Below are positions 27,212 to 38,275 of a DNA stretch of 64,000 nt, piece after piece. Location: contig NZ_CP041335.1 in the NCBI RefSeq assembly GCF_008033135.1, positions 2,051,925 through 2,115,924 of the forward strand, read 5' to 3'. Within the stretch, counting starts at the first letter, position 1, and every line of letters starts with the position of its first letter. Source of the stretch: Chitinolyticbacter meiyuanensis (GTDB taxonomy: Bacteria > Pseudomonadota > Gammaproteobacteria > Burkholderiales > Chitinibacteraceae). The translations under genes were made by a program, and so were the position numbers. The notes beneath the pieces are model-generated. The model was not told where the DNA came from, did not search any database, and saw only the letters and a list, made by a program, of their open reading frames with translations.

Positions 27212-28579
27212 ATGAAACCGACCATCGCACTCGTCGGCCGACCCAATGTCGGCAAATCGACGCTGTTCAACCGGCTGACCAAGACCCGTGACGCCCTCGT
27301 TGCGGACCAGCCGGGGCTGACGCGTGACCGTCACTACGGCCACGGCAAGGTCGGGGAGAAGCCTTACTTTGTCGTTGATACCGGTGGTTTTGAGCCGGTG
27401 GTGGACGAAGGCATCATGTTCGAGATGGCGCGCCAGACGCTGCAGGCGGTGGACGAGGCCGATGCCATCGTCTTCATCGTCGACGGTCGCGTCGGCATCA
27501 CGCCGCAGGACAAGATCATCGCCCAGCGTCTGCGCCAGACCGATCGCCCGGTATGGGTGGCGGTCAACAAGGTCGAGGGCATGAACCGCGGCGTGGTCAC
27601 GGCCGATTTCTTCGAGCTGGGCCTCGGCGATCCGGTGGCGATTTCCGGTAGCCATGGCGAAGGTGTACGCGACCTGATCAACGAGGTGCTCGAGCGCTTC
27701 GAAGTCCCGGTCGAGGACGAGGAAGCCGATCACCCCAAGTTTGCCATTGTCGGCCGGCCCAACGTCGGCAAGAGCACGTTGGTAAATGCGGTGCTGGGCG
27801 AGGAGCGCGTGATCGCGTTCGACCAGCCGGGTACCACCCGCGACTCGGTCTACATCGATTTCGAGCGTGGCGGCCAGCAGTACACTATCATCGATACCGC
27901 CGGCGTGCGTCGGCGTGGCAAGGTCACCGAGATAATCGAGAAGTTCTCGGTGATCAAGACCATGCAGGCAATCGAGGATGCCAATGTGGCGGTGCTGGTG
28001 CTCGATGCGACGCAGGAGGTGTCGGATCAGGATGCCAAGGTAGCGAGCTTCGTGCTGGAAACGGGCCGCGCGTTGGTGGTGGCAGTGAACAAGTGGGAAG
28101 CGGCGGATACCGAGCAACGCGATCGGATCAAGCGTGAAATTTCACGCAAGCTCGGCTTCCTTGAATTTGCGCGATTCCACTATATCTCTGCTTTGGCAGG
28201 ACAAGGCGTGGCTGATCTGTTCAAGTCCATCGACGCGGCGTACGAGGCGGCGATGATCAAGATCCCGACGCCGAAGCTGACACGTGCATTGCAGATTGCG
28301 ATCGAGCGTCAGCAACCGCCGATCTCCGGCAAGGTCCGCCCCAAGATGCGCTATGCGCACCAGGGGGGCAGCAACCCGCCAGTGATCGTGATCCACGGTA
28401 ACGCGCTTGACGAGGTGCCGGCTTCTTACTGGCGCTACCTTGAGCACTGTTTCATGAAGACGTTCAAGCTGCAGGGCACGCCGCTGCAGGTGCAGTTCAA
28501 GCGTGGTGAAAATCCTTTCGATACGCAGGACAAACCCCGCGCAAAGCCCAATCCGCGCAGCAAAATGCGTGGACGTTGA
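27212..28579 (+). CDS. der: Ribosome-assembly GTPase Der (EngA)
   Basis: 455 residues. Two tandem GTPase domains: G1 motifs [12 protein letters not shown] near residue 8 and [12 protein letters not shown] near 184, G3 DTGGF and DTAGV, G4 NKVE and NKWE. A C-terminal KH-like domain (about 360-440) includes [16 protein letters not shown] sequence. It acts in 50S subunit maturation. Nine bases separate it from bamB, continuing the operon. Confidence 0.98.
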   Translation: MKPTIALVGRPNVGKSTLFNRLTKTRDALVADQPGLTRDRHYGHGKVGEKPYFVVDTGGFEPVVDEGIMFEMARQTLQAVDEADAIVFIVDGRVGITPQDKIIAQRLRQTDRPVWVAVNKVEGMNRGVVTADFFELGLGDPVAISGSHGEGVRDLINEVLERFEVPVEDEEADHPKFAIVGRPNVGKSTLVNAVLGEERVIAFDQPGTTRDSVYIDFERGGQQYTIIDTAGVRRRGKVTEIIEKFSVIKTMQAIEDANVAVLVLDATQEVSDQDAKVASFVLETGRALVVAVNKWEAADTEQRDRIKREISRKLGFLEFARFHYISALAGQGVADLFKSIDAAYEAAMIKIPTPKLTRALQIAIERQQPPISGKVRPKMRYAHQGGSNPPVIVIHGNALDEVPASYWRYLEHCFMKTFKLQGTPLQVQFKRGENPFDTQDKPRAKPNPRSKMRGR

Positions 28580-28684
28580 ATGATGATCGGTGTCTGGCGG
28601 CTTTTATACTAACAGCGTAAGATGCCGTTTAAAGCTCGATAAGATTGGGTTTCAAACATAACAAACGCATCGGAGAACAAGACA

Positions 28685-28942
28685 ATGAGCGCCAAGGGGC
28701 AAATGCTGCAAGACCCGTTCCTCAACATCCTGCGCAAAGAGCACGTTCCGGTCTATATCTACCTCGTCAACGGCATCAAGCTGCAAGGCCAGATCGAGTC
28801 GTTCGACCAATACGTGGTGCTGCTGCGCAACAATGTGACGCAGATGGTTTACAAGCACGCGATCTCCACCGTCGTGCCGTCGCGTCCGGTTTCGATCCCG
28901 CACGAAGCACCGCCGGCCACCGCGCCTGCTGCCGAAGCCTGA
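28685..28942 (+). CDS. hfq: RNA chaperone Hfq
   Basis: 85 residues. Sm1 motif [33 protein letters not shown] (by key residues QDPFLN, VYLVNG-like, F39, D40) and Sm2 motif [14 protein letters not shown] are complete. The short C-terminal tail is Pro/Ala-rich. It forms hexamers that pair sRNAs with mRNAs. Preceded by about 100 bases likely holding its own promoter; the strong hairpin behind it should give an abundant short mRNA. Confidence 0.98.
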   Translation: MSAKGQMLQDPFLNILRKEHVPVYIYLVNGIKLQGQIESFDQYVVLLRNNVTQMVYKHAISTVVPSRPVSIPHEAPPATAPAAEA

Positions 28943-28960
28943 TCGGCCTGTGATTTCCAG

Positions 28961-28995
28961 GGCCCCGGAAGGCATTCCGGGGCCTTGTTCATTTT
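28961..28995 (+). terminator. Terminator after hfq
   Basis: 10-bp stem GGCCCCGGAA (28961-28970) / TTCCGGGGCC (28975-28984), loop GGCA, followed by TTGTTCATTTT. It lies between hfq and hflX, so some readthrough is expected if hflX depends on the hfq promoter. Confidence 0.85.
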
Positions 28996-29012
28996 GGAGT
29001 TCTGCCTGACTC

Positions 29013-30125
29013 ATGTTTGAACGTCATCAGGGCGGCGACAGCGCCGTGCTGGTCTGCCTCGATTTTGGCGAGCCGGACTACCGCGATGGAGTCGAGGAGT
29101 TCGTGCAACTGGTCGAATCGGCCGGCGTCAAGGCGCTGGTCGTAATCGAAGGCAAGCGCGGGCGGCCCGATCCTGCTTATTTCGCAGGGAGTGGCAAGGC
29201 CGAGGAGATCGCCGAGACAGTGCGGGCCAACCAGGCCGAGCTGGTGATCTTCAACCACCAGCTGTCGCCGGCGCAGGAACGCAATCTGGAGCGATTGGTG
29301 CAGTGCCGGGTGATCGACCGCACCACCTTGATCCTTGATATCTTCGCCCAGCGCGCCCGCACTGCCGAAGGCAAGCTGCAGGTGGAGCTGGCGCAGCTTG
29401 CCCATATCCAGACCCGGCTGATCCGAGGCTGGACCCACTTGGAGCGGCAAAAGGGCGGTATCGGTCTACGGGGCCCGGGTGAAACGCAGCTGGAAACCGA
29501 CCGCCGCCTGATCGGCGAGCGAGTGAAGCGGCTCAAAGGGCAGCTTGCCACCGTGCAGAAGCAGCGCGCTACGCAGCGCCGCGCCCGCGAGCGCAGTCAT
29601 CAGTTCACCGTATCGATCGTCGGCTATACCAACGCTGGCAAGTCGACGCTGTTCAACGCGCTGACCAAGGCACGCGCCTATGCGGCGGACCAGCTGTTCG
29701 CCACGCTTGATACCACCAGCCGCAAGCTGTTCCTTGATCCGGAGCACTCGGTGGTCATCTCCGATACCGTCGGGTTCATCCGGGCGTTGCCGCATACGCT
29801 GGTTGCTGCATTCCGCGCCACGCTGGAGGAAACCATTCACGCCGACCTGCTGCTGCATGTAGTCGACGTGAACCATCCGCTGCGCGATATGCAGGTCGAT
29901 GCGGTGAACAAGGTACTACTTGAGATCGGCGCGGAACGGATTCCGCAGCTGATGGTCTGGAACAAGATCGACCTCAAGGACCTTACACCCGATGTGGAGC
30001 GTGACGAATATGGTAAGATTCGCGCCGTTCGCGTCAGTGCCATCAACGGGACAGGACTGGATCTGCTGCGCAGCGCAGTGGTCGAGGCAATGAGCCTACC
30101 CATCGAGGAACACACCAGTACATGA
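29013..30125 (+). CDS. hflX: GTPase HflX
   Basis: 370 residues. N-terminal HflX nucleotide-binding domain with the GSGKAEEI motif and a Gly-rich linker (GGIGLRGPGETQLETDRR). The central TRAFAC GTPase has G1 GYTNAGKSTLFN (about 205-216), G3 DTVGFIR and G4 NKID. It splits or rescues stalled ribosomes under stress. It overlaps hflK by four bases, in the classical hfq-hflX-hflK-hflC order. Confidence 0.96.
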   Translation: MFERHQGGDSAVLVCLDFGEPDYRDGVEEFVQLVESAGVKALVVIEGKRGRPDPAYFAGSGKAEEIAETVRANQAELVIFNHQLSPAQERNLERLVQCRVIDRTTLILDIFAQRARTAEGKLQVELAQLAHIQTRLIRGWTHLERQKGGIGLRGPGETQLETDRRLIGERVKRLKGQLATVQKQRATQRRARERSHQFTVSIVGYTNAGKSTLFNALTKARAYAADQLFATLDTTSRKLFLDPEHSVVISDTVGFIRALPHTLVAAFRATLEETIHADLLLHVVDVNHPLRDMQVDAVNKVLLEIGAERIPQLMVWNKIDLKDLTPDVERDEYGKIRAVRVSAINGTGLDLLRSAVVEAMSLPIEEHTST

Positions 30126-31276
30126 GCCAGAACGACCCGCAATGGGGTGGTCGCCGCAATAACGACGGCCCGCCCGATCTCGACGAAATCTTCCGCAAGT
30201 TCTCCCAGAAAATCGGTGGCCTGTTCGGCGGCCGGCCGGGCCCGCGTGGCAATGGCGGCGCAGGCGGTTCCACCGGAGTGGTCGCCATCCTTGGCGTGCT
30301 GCTGGTGCTGTGGGGTGCGACCGGCTTCTACGTGGTCGACGAGCGTGAGAACGCCGTCATCCTGCGTTTCGGCAAGCTGGTGAGCACGATCGAGAATCCC
30401 GGTCTGCACTGGCACCTGCCGTGGCCGATCGAACGCCGCGAGATCGTCAACATGACCGAAATCCAGAGCCTGGAAGTCGGCACCACGGCGACCGCAGGCT
30501 CCAGCGATGAAGCAATGATGCTGACCGGCGACCAGAACCTGATCGAGGTACAGCTCGAAGTGCAGTACACGCTCAACTCGGCCAAGGATTTCGCGTTCAA
30601 CAACGTGAACGTCGGCCAGGAAGGGCGCGACCTCGTGGTCAAGCCAGCCGCAGAGACTGCGATTCGCGAAGTGGTCGGCAAGAGCAACGTCGATTACGTG
30701 CTGAACGAGGGCCGTGGTCAGATCGCCGAGGAAACCAAGAAGCTGATGCAAGAGCTGCTGGACCGCTACGGTACCGGCGTGCAGATCGCCCGGGTGAACA
30801 TCTCCGACGTGCAGCCGCCGCAGCAGGTACAGACCGCATTTGCCGACGCCGTGAAGGCCCGGCAGGATCGGCAGCGCCTGATCAACGAAGGCACCGGCTA
30901 CGCCAACGATGTGATTCCGAAGGCCGAGGGCGCTGCCGCGCGCCTGATGGAAGAAGCCAAGGGCTACAAGCAGAAGGTGGTGGCGCAGGCCGAGGGTGAT
31001 GCCGCGCGCTTCAAGTCCGTCGCCGCCGAATACGCCAAGGCCCCGCAGGTCACGCGTGACCGCATGTATCTCGACACCATGCAGCAGATATTCCAGAACA
31101 CCACCAAGATCCTGGTCGACCAGAAGGGTAGCGGCAACCTGTTGTACCTGCCGCTCGACAAGCTGATGCAGCAGACCGCGACCGATGCGCCGCCAGCTGC
31201 CGCGCCCACCCCGGTGCCGGCACCGGCACCTGCCGCAGCGGTCCAGCCGGATCGTGGCGAACGGTTTGGTCGATAA
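30122..31276 (+). CDS. hflK: FtsH modulator HflK
   Basis: 384 residues. Gly-rich cytoplasmic N-terminus (residues 1-60, typical Pro/Gly/Asn repeats), a single membrane helix (about 60-82), then an SPFH/band-7 domain (VDERENAVILRFGK, YVLNEGRGQIAEETKKLMQ) and a long coiled coil. The end is Ala/Pro-rich. With HflC it forms the periplasmic cage around the FtsH protease. Confidence 0.95.
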   Translation: MSQNDPQWGGRRNNDGPPDLDEIFRKFSQKIGGLFGGRPGPRGNGGAGGSTGVVAILGVLLVLWGATGFYVVDERENAVILRFGKLVSTIENPGLHWHLPWPIERREIVNMTEIQSLEVGTTATAGSSDEAMMLTGDQNLIEVQLEVQYTLNSAKDFAFNNVNVGQEGRDLVVKPAAETAIREVVGKSNVDYVLNEGRGQIAEETKKLMQELLDRYGTGVQIARVNISDVQPPQQVQTAFADAVKARQDRQRLINEGTGYANDVIPKAEGAAARLMEEAKGYKQKVVAQAEGDAARFKSVAAEYAKAPQVTRDRMYLDTMQQIFQNTTKILVDQKGSGNLLYLPLDKLMQQTATDAPPAAAPTPVPAPAPAAAVQPDRGERFGR

Positions 31277-31288
31277 GGAGGCGCCGAC

Positions 31289-32164
31289 ATGAATCGCATA
31301 TTGCCGACGCTCGCCGTCATTCTGGTGGGCCTGTTCATTCTGAGTCTGGCCTGCTTCACCGTCGACCAGCGCAAGTTTGCCGTCGTGTTCCAGTTCTCGG
31401 AAGCACGCCGCGTGATCGATCAACCTGGCCTCAACTTCAAGATCCCGCTGCTGCAGGAAGTGCGCTACTTCGACAAGCGTATCCAGACCATCGATGGTGA
31501 TGCGCCGGCGCGTATCCAGACCATCGAAAAGATGAACGTGCGGGCTGACAGCTACATCAAGTGGCAGATCGCCGATGTCGAGCGCTTCTACAAGGCGGTC
31601 GGTACCGACCAGCGCAAGGCGCAGGATCGTCTGCGCAACACCGTGAACAACATGCTGCGCGACGAGTTCGGCAAGCGCACGGTGCAGGACGTGATCTCCG
31701 GCAAGCGCGAGGAAGTCATGGCCAAGGTGCGCCAAGTGGCCGCGTCCGATGCCGAGCGCATCGGCGTGAAGGTGATCGACGTGCGCATCAAGCGGGTCGA
31801 GCTCGAGGACAGCACGCTCAATTCGGTGTACGAGCGCATGGAATCGGAGCGCAAGGCCGTTGCCAACCAGCTGCGCGCCGAAGGCAGCGCCGAGGCCGAG
31901 AAGATCAAGGCCGATGCCGACCGCAAGCGCGAGGTGACGCTGGCCGATGCCTACAACAAGGCACAGCAGCTGATGGGTGAGGGCGATGCCCAGGCCGCCG
32001 CCATCTACGGCGCCGCCTATGGCCAGAATCCCGAGTTCTACGCCTTCTACAAGAGCCTGGACGCCTACAAGGCTTCCTTCCGCAAGAAGAGCGACGTGTT
32101 GGTCGTCGACCCGAGCGCCGAATTCTTCAAATACATGAAGAATCCGCGGGCGGCTGGCCGGTGA
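31289..32164 (+). CDS. hflC: FtsH modulator HflC
   Basis: 291 residues. N-terminal membrane helix (LAVILVGLFILSLACFTV), SPFH domain with VDQRKFAVVFQFSEARRVIDQPGLNFK, and a coiled-coil region (ERKAVANQLRAEGSAEAEKIKADADRKREV by its key residues). It ends in the conserved FYKSLDAYKASF segment. It partners HflK, whose gene ends 12 bases upstream. Its stop overlaps the DUF2065 start. Confidence 0.95.
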   Translation: MNRILPTLAVILVGLFILSLACFTVDQRKFAVVFQFSEARRVIDQPGLNFKIPLLQEVRYFDKRIQTIDGDAPARIQTIEKMNVRADSYIKWQIADVERFYKAVGTDQRKAQDRLRNTVNNMLRDEFGKRTVQDVISGKREEVMAKVRQVAASDAERIGVKVIDVRIKRVELEDSTLNSVYERMESERKAVANQLRAEGSAEAEKIKADADRKREVTLADAYNKAQQLMGEGDAQAAAIYGAAYGQNPEFYAFYKSLDAYKASFRKKSDVLVVDPSAEFFKYMKNPRAAGR

Positions 32165-32346
32165 GCAACACGATGTTGCTGGCGTTTGCCCTCGTGCTGG
32201 TGTTCGAGGGCATCCTGCCGTTTGCTGCGCCTGCCTTGTGGAAGCGCGCGATGAGCCAGGTCACCCGCCTGTCCGACCGGCAAGTCAGAATTTTTGGCTT
32301 TGCCGCGCTGATGACTGGCCTCGCGCTCGCGCTCGCCGTACACTAA
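32161..32346 (+). CDS. DUF2065 small membrane protein (YjeT-like)
   Basis: 61 residues starting with GTG at 32161, overlapping the hflC stop. Two hydrophobic helices (MLLAFALVLVFEGILPFAAP and IFGFAALMTGLALALAV) are separated by WKRAMSQVTRLSDRQVR. This matches the DUF2065/YjeT family, which sits behind hflC in many proteobacteria. Function unknown; possible helper of the HflKC-FtsH assembly by context only. Confidence 0.88.
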   Translation: MSNTMLLAFALVLVFEGILPFAAPALWKRAMSQVTRLSDRQVRIFGFAALMTGLALALAVH

Positions 32347-32367
32347 CCGTTTGTTGAAATCCGCTGC

Positions 32368-32402
32368 GCCCGATGGTGCCCCGCACCTTCGGGCCTTTGT
32401 TT
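32368..32402 (+). terminator. Hairpin between DUF2065 and hisZ
   Basis: Stem GCCCGA-t-GGTGC / GCACC-t-TCGGGC (32368-32394) with a CCC loop and one T-T mismatch, followed by CTTTGTTTG. It resembles a rho-independent terminator at the end of the hfl operon, only 20 bases before the hisZ start. Confidence 0.6.
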
Positions 32403-32414
32403 GAAAAGTACCCC

Positions 32415-34941
<2,527 letters not shown>

Positions 34942-34951
34942 GCGTACGCAA

Positions 34952-34987
34952 AACAAAAAACCCCGGCTGAGGCCGGGGTTTTTTGTT
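34952..34987. terminator. Terminator after purA
   Basis: 16-bp perfect stem (AACAAAAAACCCCGGC / its complement) with a TGAG loop. The T6 tract directly follows the GC part. Very strong and symmetric. Confidence 0.95.
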
Positions 34988-35068
34988 GACATTCAATCGC
35001 TAAAAAATTTCCTTTGTTTGATAGTTTTTAAAAATCAAATCAGTCAGAACAATCAATTTCCTCACATT

Positions 35069-35088
35069 GATGAGAATGATTATTATCA
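35069..35088 (+). promoter_or_regulatory. Fur box upstream of the DUF2061 gene
   Basis: GATGAGAATGATTATTATC (35069-35087) matches the 19-base Fur consensus at 14 positions and contains overlapping TGAGAAT / ATTATTATCA half-sites. It lies 21 bases before the start codon, where bound Fur-Fe would block transcription. This suggests iron-repressed expression. Confidence 0.7.
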
Positions 35089-35108
35089 ACTCAAACAAGG
35101 AGCGCATC

Positions 35109-35333
35109 ATGACCAAGACCATCACTTTCGCTGTCACCCATTTCAGTGTCGCCTTCACCGTGGCCTATTTGCTGACTGGCAGCATCGGTGTTTCCAGCAT
35201 GCTGGCGCTGGTCGAGCCCATGGTGAACACGGTCGCATACTTCTTCCATGAAAAGATCTGGGATCGCATCCGCGCGGGCAAGGCCCAGCAGATGGCCTAC
35301 GCCGGGCACGAGGTGCTGTTCCATCGCCATTGA
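35109..35333 (+). CDS. DUF2061 small membrane protein
   Basis: 74 residues. It begins MTKTITFAVTHFSVAFTVAYLLTGS, has a second hydrophobic stretch (SSMLALVEPMVNTVAYFFHEKIW), and ends RAGKAQQMAYAGHEVLFHRH. The FTVAYLLTGS and EPxxNTVAYFxHEKIW signatures are typical of DUF2061. The ATG at 35109 follows AAGGAG; an earlier in-frame ATG at 35067 would run through the Fur box. Function is not known. The upstream Fur box suggests an iron-starvation role. Confidence 0.85.
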   Translation: MTKTITFAVTHFSVAFTVAYLLTGSIGVSSMLALVEPMVNTVAYFFHEKIWDRIRAGKAQQMAYAGHEVLFHRH

Positions 35334-35390
35334 GCAGAACGGGGCGGGCGCTCGCCTCGACATTGTGCTGGCTCGAACATGATCACGATA

Positions 35391-35404
35391 AACGTATAGA
35401 CGTT
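35391..35404. promoter_or_regulatory. HutC/GntR-type operator in front of the aminoethylphosphonate operon
   Basis: Palindrome AACGT-ATAG-ACGTT. It contains GTATAGAC, an exact match to the core GT-M-TA-K-AC described for the HutC subfamily of GntR regulators. It ends 75 bases before the start of the phosphonate-binding protein gene. In Salmonella the AEP operon regulator PhnR belongs to this subfamily. No GntR gene is present in the window. Confidence 0.55.
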
Positions 35405-35478
35405 CATAGCACCGTAACACTCGCTCCCTAGAATCCGACTCGCTCGATGACGAGCCCAACGAGAGAGAAGGATTTCCC

Positions 35479-36495
35479 ATGAAGACCCTGACCCGTATCG
35501 CTGCCGGCCTCGTCGCCGTTTTCGCCGCGCAAGCCTGGGCCGATACCACGCTCACCGTCTACACCGCGCTGGAAGCGGACCAACTCAAGGCTTACCAGGA
35601 AAAATTCGAACAGGACGTGCCCGGCGTCAAGATCAAGTGGGTACGTGATTCCACCGGCATCATCACCGCGAAGCTGCTGGCCGAGAAGGCCGCACCGCAG
35701 GCGGACGTGGTGATGGGTGTTGCCGCTTCCTCGCTCCTGGTGCTGGAGAAGGAGGGCATGCTGCAGGCCTACGCGCCTAAGGGCGTGGAAAAGCTGAACA
35801 AGGCCTATGTCGATGATTCCAACCCACCGACCTGGGTGGGCATGGACGTGTGGGGTGCCACTGTCTGCTTCAATACCGTCGAAGCCGCCAAGCTGGGCCT
35901 CAAGAAGCCGGAAAGCTGGAAGGATCTGACCCGCCCCGAGTACAAGGGCAAGATCGTGATGCCGAACCCGGCCTCCAGCGGTACCGGTTACTTCGATGTG
36001 ACCGCCTGGCTCAAGCTCTTCGGCGAGCAGGGCGGCTGGACCTACATGGACGGCCTGCACCAGAACATCGCCCAGTACACGCATTCGGGCTCCAAGCCGT
36101 GCAAACAGGCGGCGACCGGTGAATTCCCCATCGGCATCTCGTTCGAGTACCGCGCCGCCAAGAGCAAGGTTGATGGAGCGCCGATCGATCTGGTGTTCCC
36201 CAAGGAAGGCCTGGGCTGGGACGTGGAAGCCACGGCCATCATGAAGGGCACCAAGAACCTCGATGCCGCCAAGAAGCTGGCCGACTGGGCTGCGTCCAAG
36301 GGCGCGAACGAGCTCTACGAGAAGAACTTCGCCGTAGTCGCCTATCCGGGTGTGGCCAAGCCCAATGTCCATATCCCTGCCAATTACGAATCGCTGTTGA
36401 TCAAGCAGGACCTGCGCTGGTCGGCGCAGAACCGCGATCGCATCCTGGCCGAATGGACCAAGCGTTACGACAGCAAGTCCGAACCGAAGAAGTAA
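35479..36495 (+). CDS. 2-aminoethylphosphonate ABC transporter, periplasmic binding protein
   Basis: 338 residues. Signal peptide MKTLTRIAAGLVAVFAAQAWA, then an iron(III)/spermidine-type class II binding protein fold (LTVYTALEADQLKAYQEKFEQ, GVKIKWVRDSTG, MPNPASSGTGYFDVTAWLKLFGEQGGW). This matches the putative AEP-binding proteins of phosphonate operons (PhnS2 group) rather than PhnD. It should capture AEP for the ATPase and permease two genes downstream. Strong ribosome site (GAGAGAAGG). Two GC-rich hairpins follow its stop. Confidence 0.88.
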   Translation: MKTLTRIAAGLVAVFAAQAWADTTLTVYTALEADQLKAYQEKFEQDVPGVKIKWVRDSTGIITAKLLAEKAAPQADVVMGVAASSLLVLEKEGMLQAYAPKGVEKLNKAYVDDSNPPTWVGMDVWGATVCFNTVEAAKLGLKKPESWKDLTRPEYKGKIVMPNPASSGTGYFDVTAWLKLFGEQGGWTYMDGLHQNIAQYTHSGSKPCKQAATGEFPIGISFEYRAAKSKVDGAPIDLVFPKEGLGWDVEATAIMKGTKNLDAAKKLADWAASKGANELYEKNFAVVAYPGVAKPNVHIPANYESLLIKQDLRWSAQNRDRILAEWTKRYDSKSEPKK

Positions 36496-36501
36496 GCCCG
36501 C

Positions 36502-36555
36502 CAGGGCGGTGATCCCGCCCTGCGCAGCCCGGCCGCTACCGCTGTACGGCCGGGC
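36502..36555 (+). other. Tandem hairpins after the binding-protein gene
   Basis: Hairpin 1: CAGGGCGG / CCGCCCTG (36502-36522). Hairpin 2: GCCCGGCCG / CGGCCGGGC (36527-36555). No T-run follows. Such stem-loops behind binding-protein genes usually stabilise the upstream mRNA and lower expression of the downstream transporter genes. Confidence 0.65.
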
Positions 36556-36614
36556 ATTGCCCGTGTATCGAATCAATCTGAGGAGGCCCTGCCGGCGAAT
36601 GGCGGGGTGGCCTG

Positions 36615-37178
36615 ATGCTGAACTGGAACGACCTGGAACACTGTCTCGCCAGCGCGGATGCACTGTATGGCGGCGAGGCGATCACTCAACTGCAGCACGC
36701 GCTGCAGAGCGCGCAATGCGCTGAGCGCGATGGGGCGGATGCCGCCTTGATCACCGCAGCGCTGCTGCACGACGTCGGTCATCTGCTTGCAAAGCAGGGC
36801 GACGACGATGTTGGGCATGGCATCGACGATCGGCACGAAGCCATCGCCGTGACGGCGCTGAAGCCGTGGTTTGCGGAGGACGTGCTGGCACCGATTGCGC
36901 TGCATGTGGCTGCCAAGCGTTACCTGTGCGCGGTGGAGCCCGGTTACCACGATGCGTTGTCTCCCGCTTCGCAGGCCAGCCTGCGGCTGCAGGGCGGTGT
37001 GATGGCGTCAGCGGAGGCGGAACGTTTTGCCGCCGGCCGCCATGCCGAGGCTGCCGTGCGGCTGCGGCGTTGGGACGACGAAGCCAAGGTGGTGGACAAG
37101 ACCACACCGCCGTTGTCGCACTACCTGGCCGTCGCCCGCAGCGTGGCCCTGACGACAGGCAGCAAGGAAGCAGCATGA
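36615..37178 (+). CDS. phnZ: PhnZ-type HD-domain oxygenase for hydroxylated aminoethylphosphonate
   Basis: 187 residues. Member of the HDIG family found in phosphonate operons. In PhnZ a mixed-valent di-iron centre cleaves (R)-1-hydroxy-2-aminoethylphosphonate to glycine and phosphate. As I remember PhnZ numbering, its metal ligands and substrate residues are all present here with an offset of 6-7: His28, His52-Asp53, His74, His97 and Asp154 as ligands, plus Tyr18, Glu21 and Lys101. Its usual partner, the 2-oxoglutarate dioxygenase PhnY, is absent from the window. The stop overlaps the ATPase start (ATGA), so it is coupled to the transporter. Confidence 0.85.
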   Translation: MLNWNDLEHCLASADALYGGEAITQLQHALQSAQCAERDGADAALITAALLHDVGHLLAKQGDDDVGHGIDDRHEAIAVTALKPWFAEDVLAPIALHVAAKRYLCAVEPGYHDALSPASQASLRLQGGVMASAEAERFAAGRHAEAAVRLRRWDDEAKVVDKTTPPLSHYLAVARSVALTTGSKEAA

Positions 37179-38275
37179 ACCGTGATTTTGCAGTGGACGT
37201 TGCCACGATGGACGACGCGCTGGCCGTAGCCGGCATCCAGAAACGTTTCGGCGATTTCGTCGCCCTGTCCAACGTGGACCTGGCGGTGAGAAAGGGTGAA
37301 TTCCTCTGCTTGCTCGGGCCTTCGGGCTGCGGCAAGACCACGTTGCTGCGCATCATCGCCGGGCTGGAAGGCGCCAGCGCCGGACGCATCACCATGCTGG
37401 GACGTGACGTGACGCGGCTGCCGGCGGCACAGCGCGACTACGGCATCGTGTTCCAGAGCTATGCGCTGTTTCCGAATTTGAATGTGGCCGACAACATCGC
37501 CTACGGCCTGAAAGGGCGGCGCGAGGACAAGGCACGGCGCGTACGCGAGCTGCTGGACCTGATCGGCCTCGCCGGCATCGAGCGCAAGTATCCGGCCCAG
37601 CTCTCCGGCGGCCAGCAGCAGCGCGTGGCGCTGGCGCGGGCGCTGGCCACCAGCCCCAGCCTGCTGCTGCTCGACGAACCGCTATCCGCGCTCGATGCCC
37701 GCGTGCGCGAGCATCTGCGTCGCGAGATCAAGGCACTGCAGGCGCAACTGGGCGTGACCACCATCATGGTGACGCACGACCAGGAGGAAGCGCTGACCAT
37801 GGCCGATCGCGTCGTGGTGATGAACCACGGCCACATCGAGCAGGTCGGCACGCCGGAGGAGATCTACGGCAAACCGCAGACCGCCTTCGTTGCCGATTTC
37901 GTCGGCCGTGCCAACTGGTTCGATGCCACGGTGCGCGGCGCAGGCGAGATCGCGCTGGGCGAGGCGACGCTGGCGATGTCGCATGCGCTGCCCGTGCCGG
38001 GCCGGTCGGTGCGCGTGTTCCTGCGCCCCGAGGATGTGCGCTTGCACGCCACCTGGCGCGGCGGCGCCAATACCGCGCTGGCGCGGCTGGAGAAAATCGA
38101 ATTCCTCGGCGGCTTCTGCCGTGTGAGCCTGATCGTGCCGCTGTGGGGCCATCTGCTGCTGCTGGCTGATGTGTCGCGCGATGAACTGGCGCAGCTGCGC
38201 CTGTCGCCCGAGCAACTGGTGCCGGTGACGCTGCCGGCGGACAAGCTACGCATGTTCGCAACGGAGGCCACATGA
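37175..38275 (+). CDS. 2-aminoethylphosphonate ABC transporter, ATP-binding protein
   Basis: 366 residues. Walker [10 protein letters not shown] near residue 48, Q-loop [11 protein letters not shown], signature [15 protein letters not shown], Walker [13 protein letters not shown], and switch His in [10 protein letters not shown]-terminal TOBE-like domain (about 260-360) regulates or stabilises the dimer. It belongs to the PotA/FbpC-like group used with AEP-binding proteins (PhnT2). [14 protein letters not shown] is chosen as start, overlapping the phnZ stop. Its own stop overlaps the permease start by four bases. Confidence 0.9.
   Translation: MNRDFAVDVATMDDALAVAGIQKRFGDFVALSNVDLAVRKGEFLCLLGPSGCGKTTLLRIIAGLEGASAGRITMLGRDVTRLPAAQRDYGIVFQSYALFPNLNVADNIAYGLKGRREDKARRVRELLDLIGLAGIERKYPAQLSGGQQQRVALARALATSPSLLLLDEPLSALDARVREHLRREIKALQAQLGVTTIMVTHDQEEALTMADRVVVMNHGHIEQVGTPEEIYGKPQTAFVADFVGRANWFDATVRGAGEIALGEATLAMSHALPVPGRSVRVFLRPEDVRLHATWRGGANTALARLEKIEFLGGFCRVSLIVPLWGHLLLLADVSRDELAQLRLSPEQLVPVTLPADKLRMFATEAT

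Noticed and set aside
29837..31735. 632-codon open frame antisense to hflK and hflC
   Set aside because: Same shadow effect; the sense genes are unmistakable and the antisense frame has no ribosome site.
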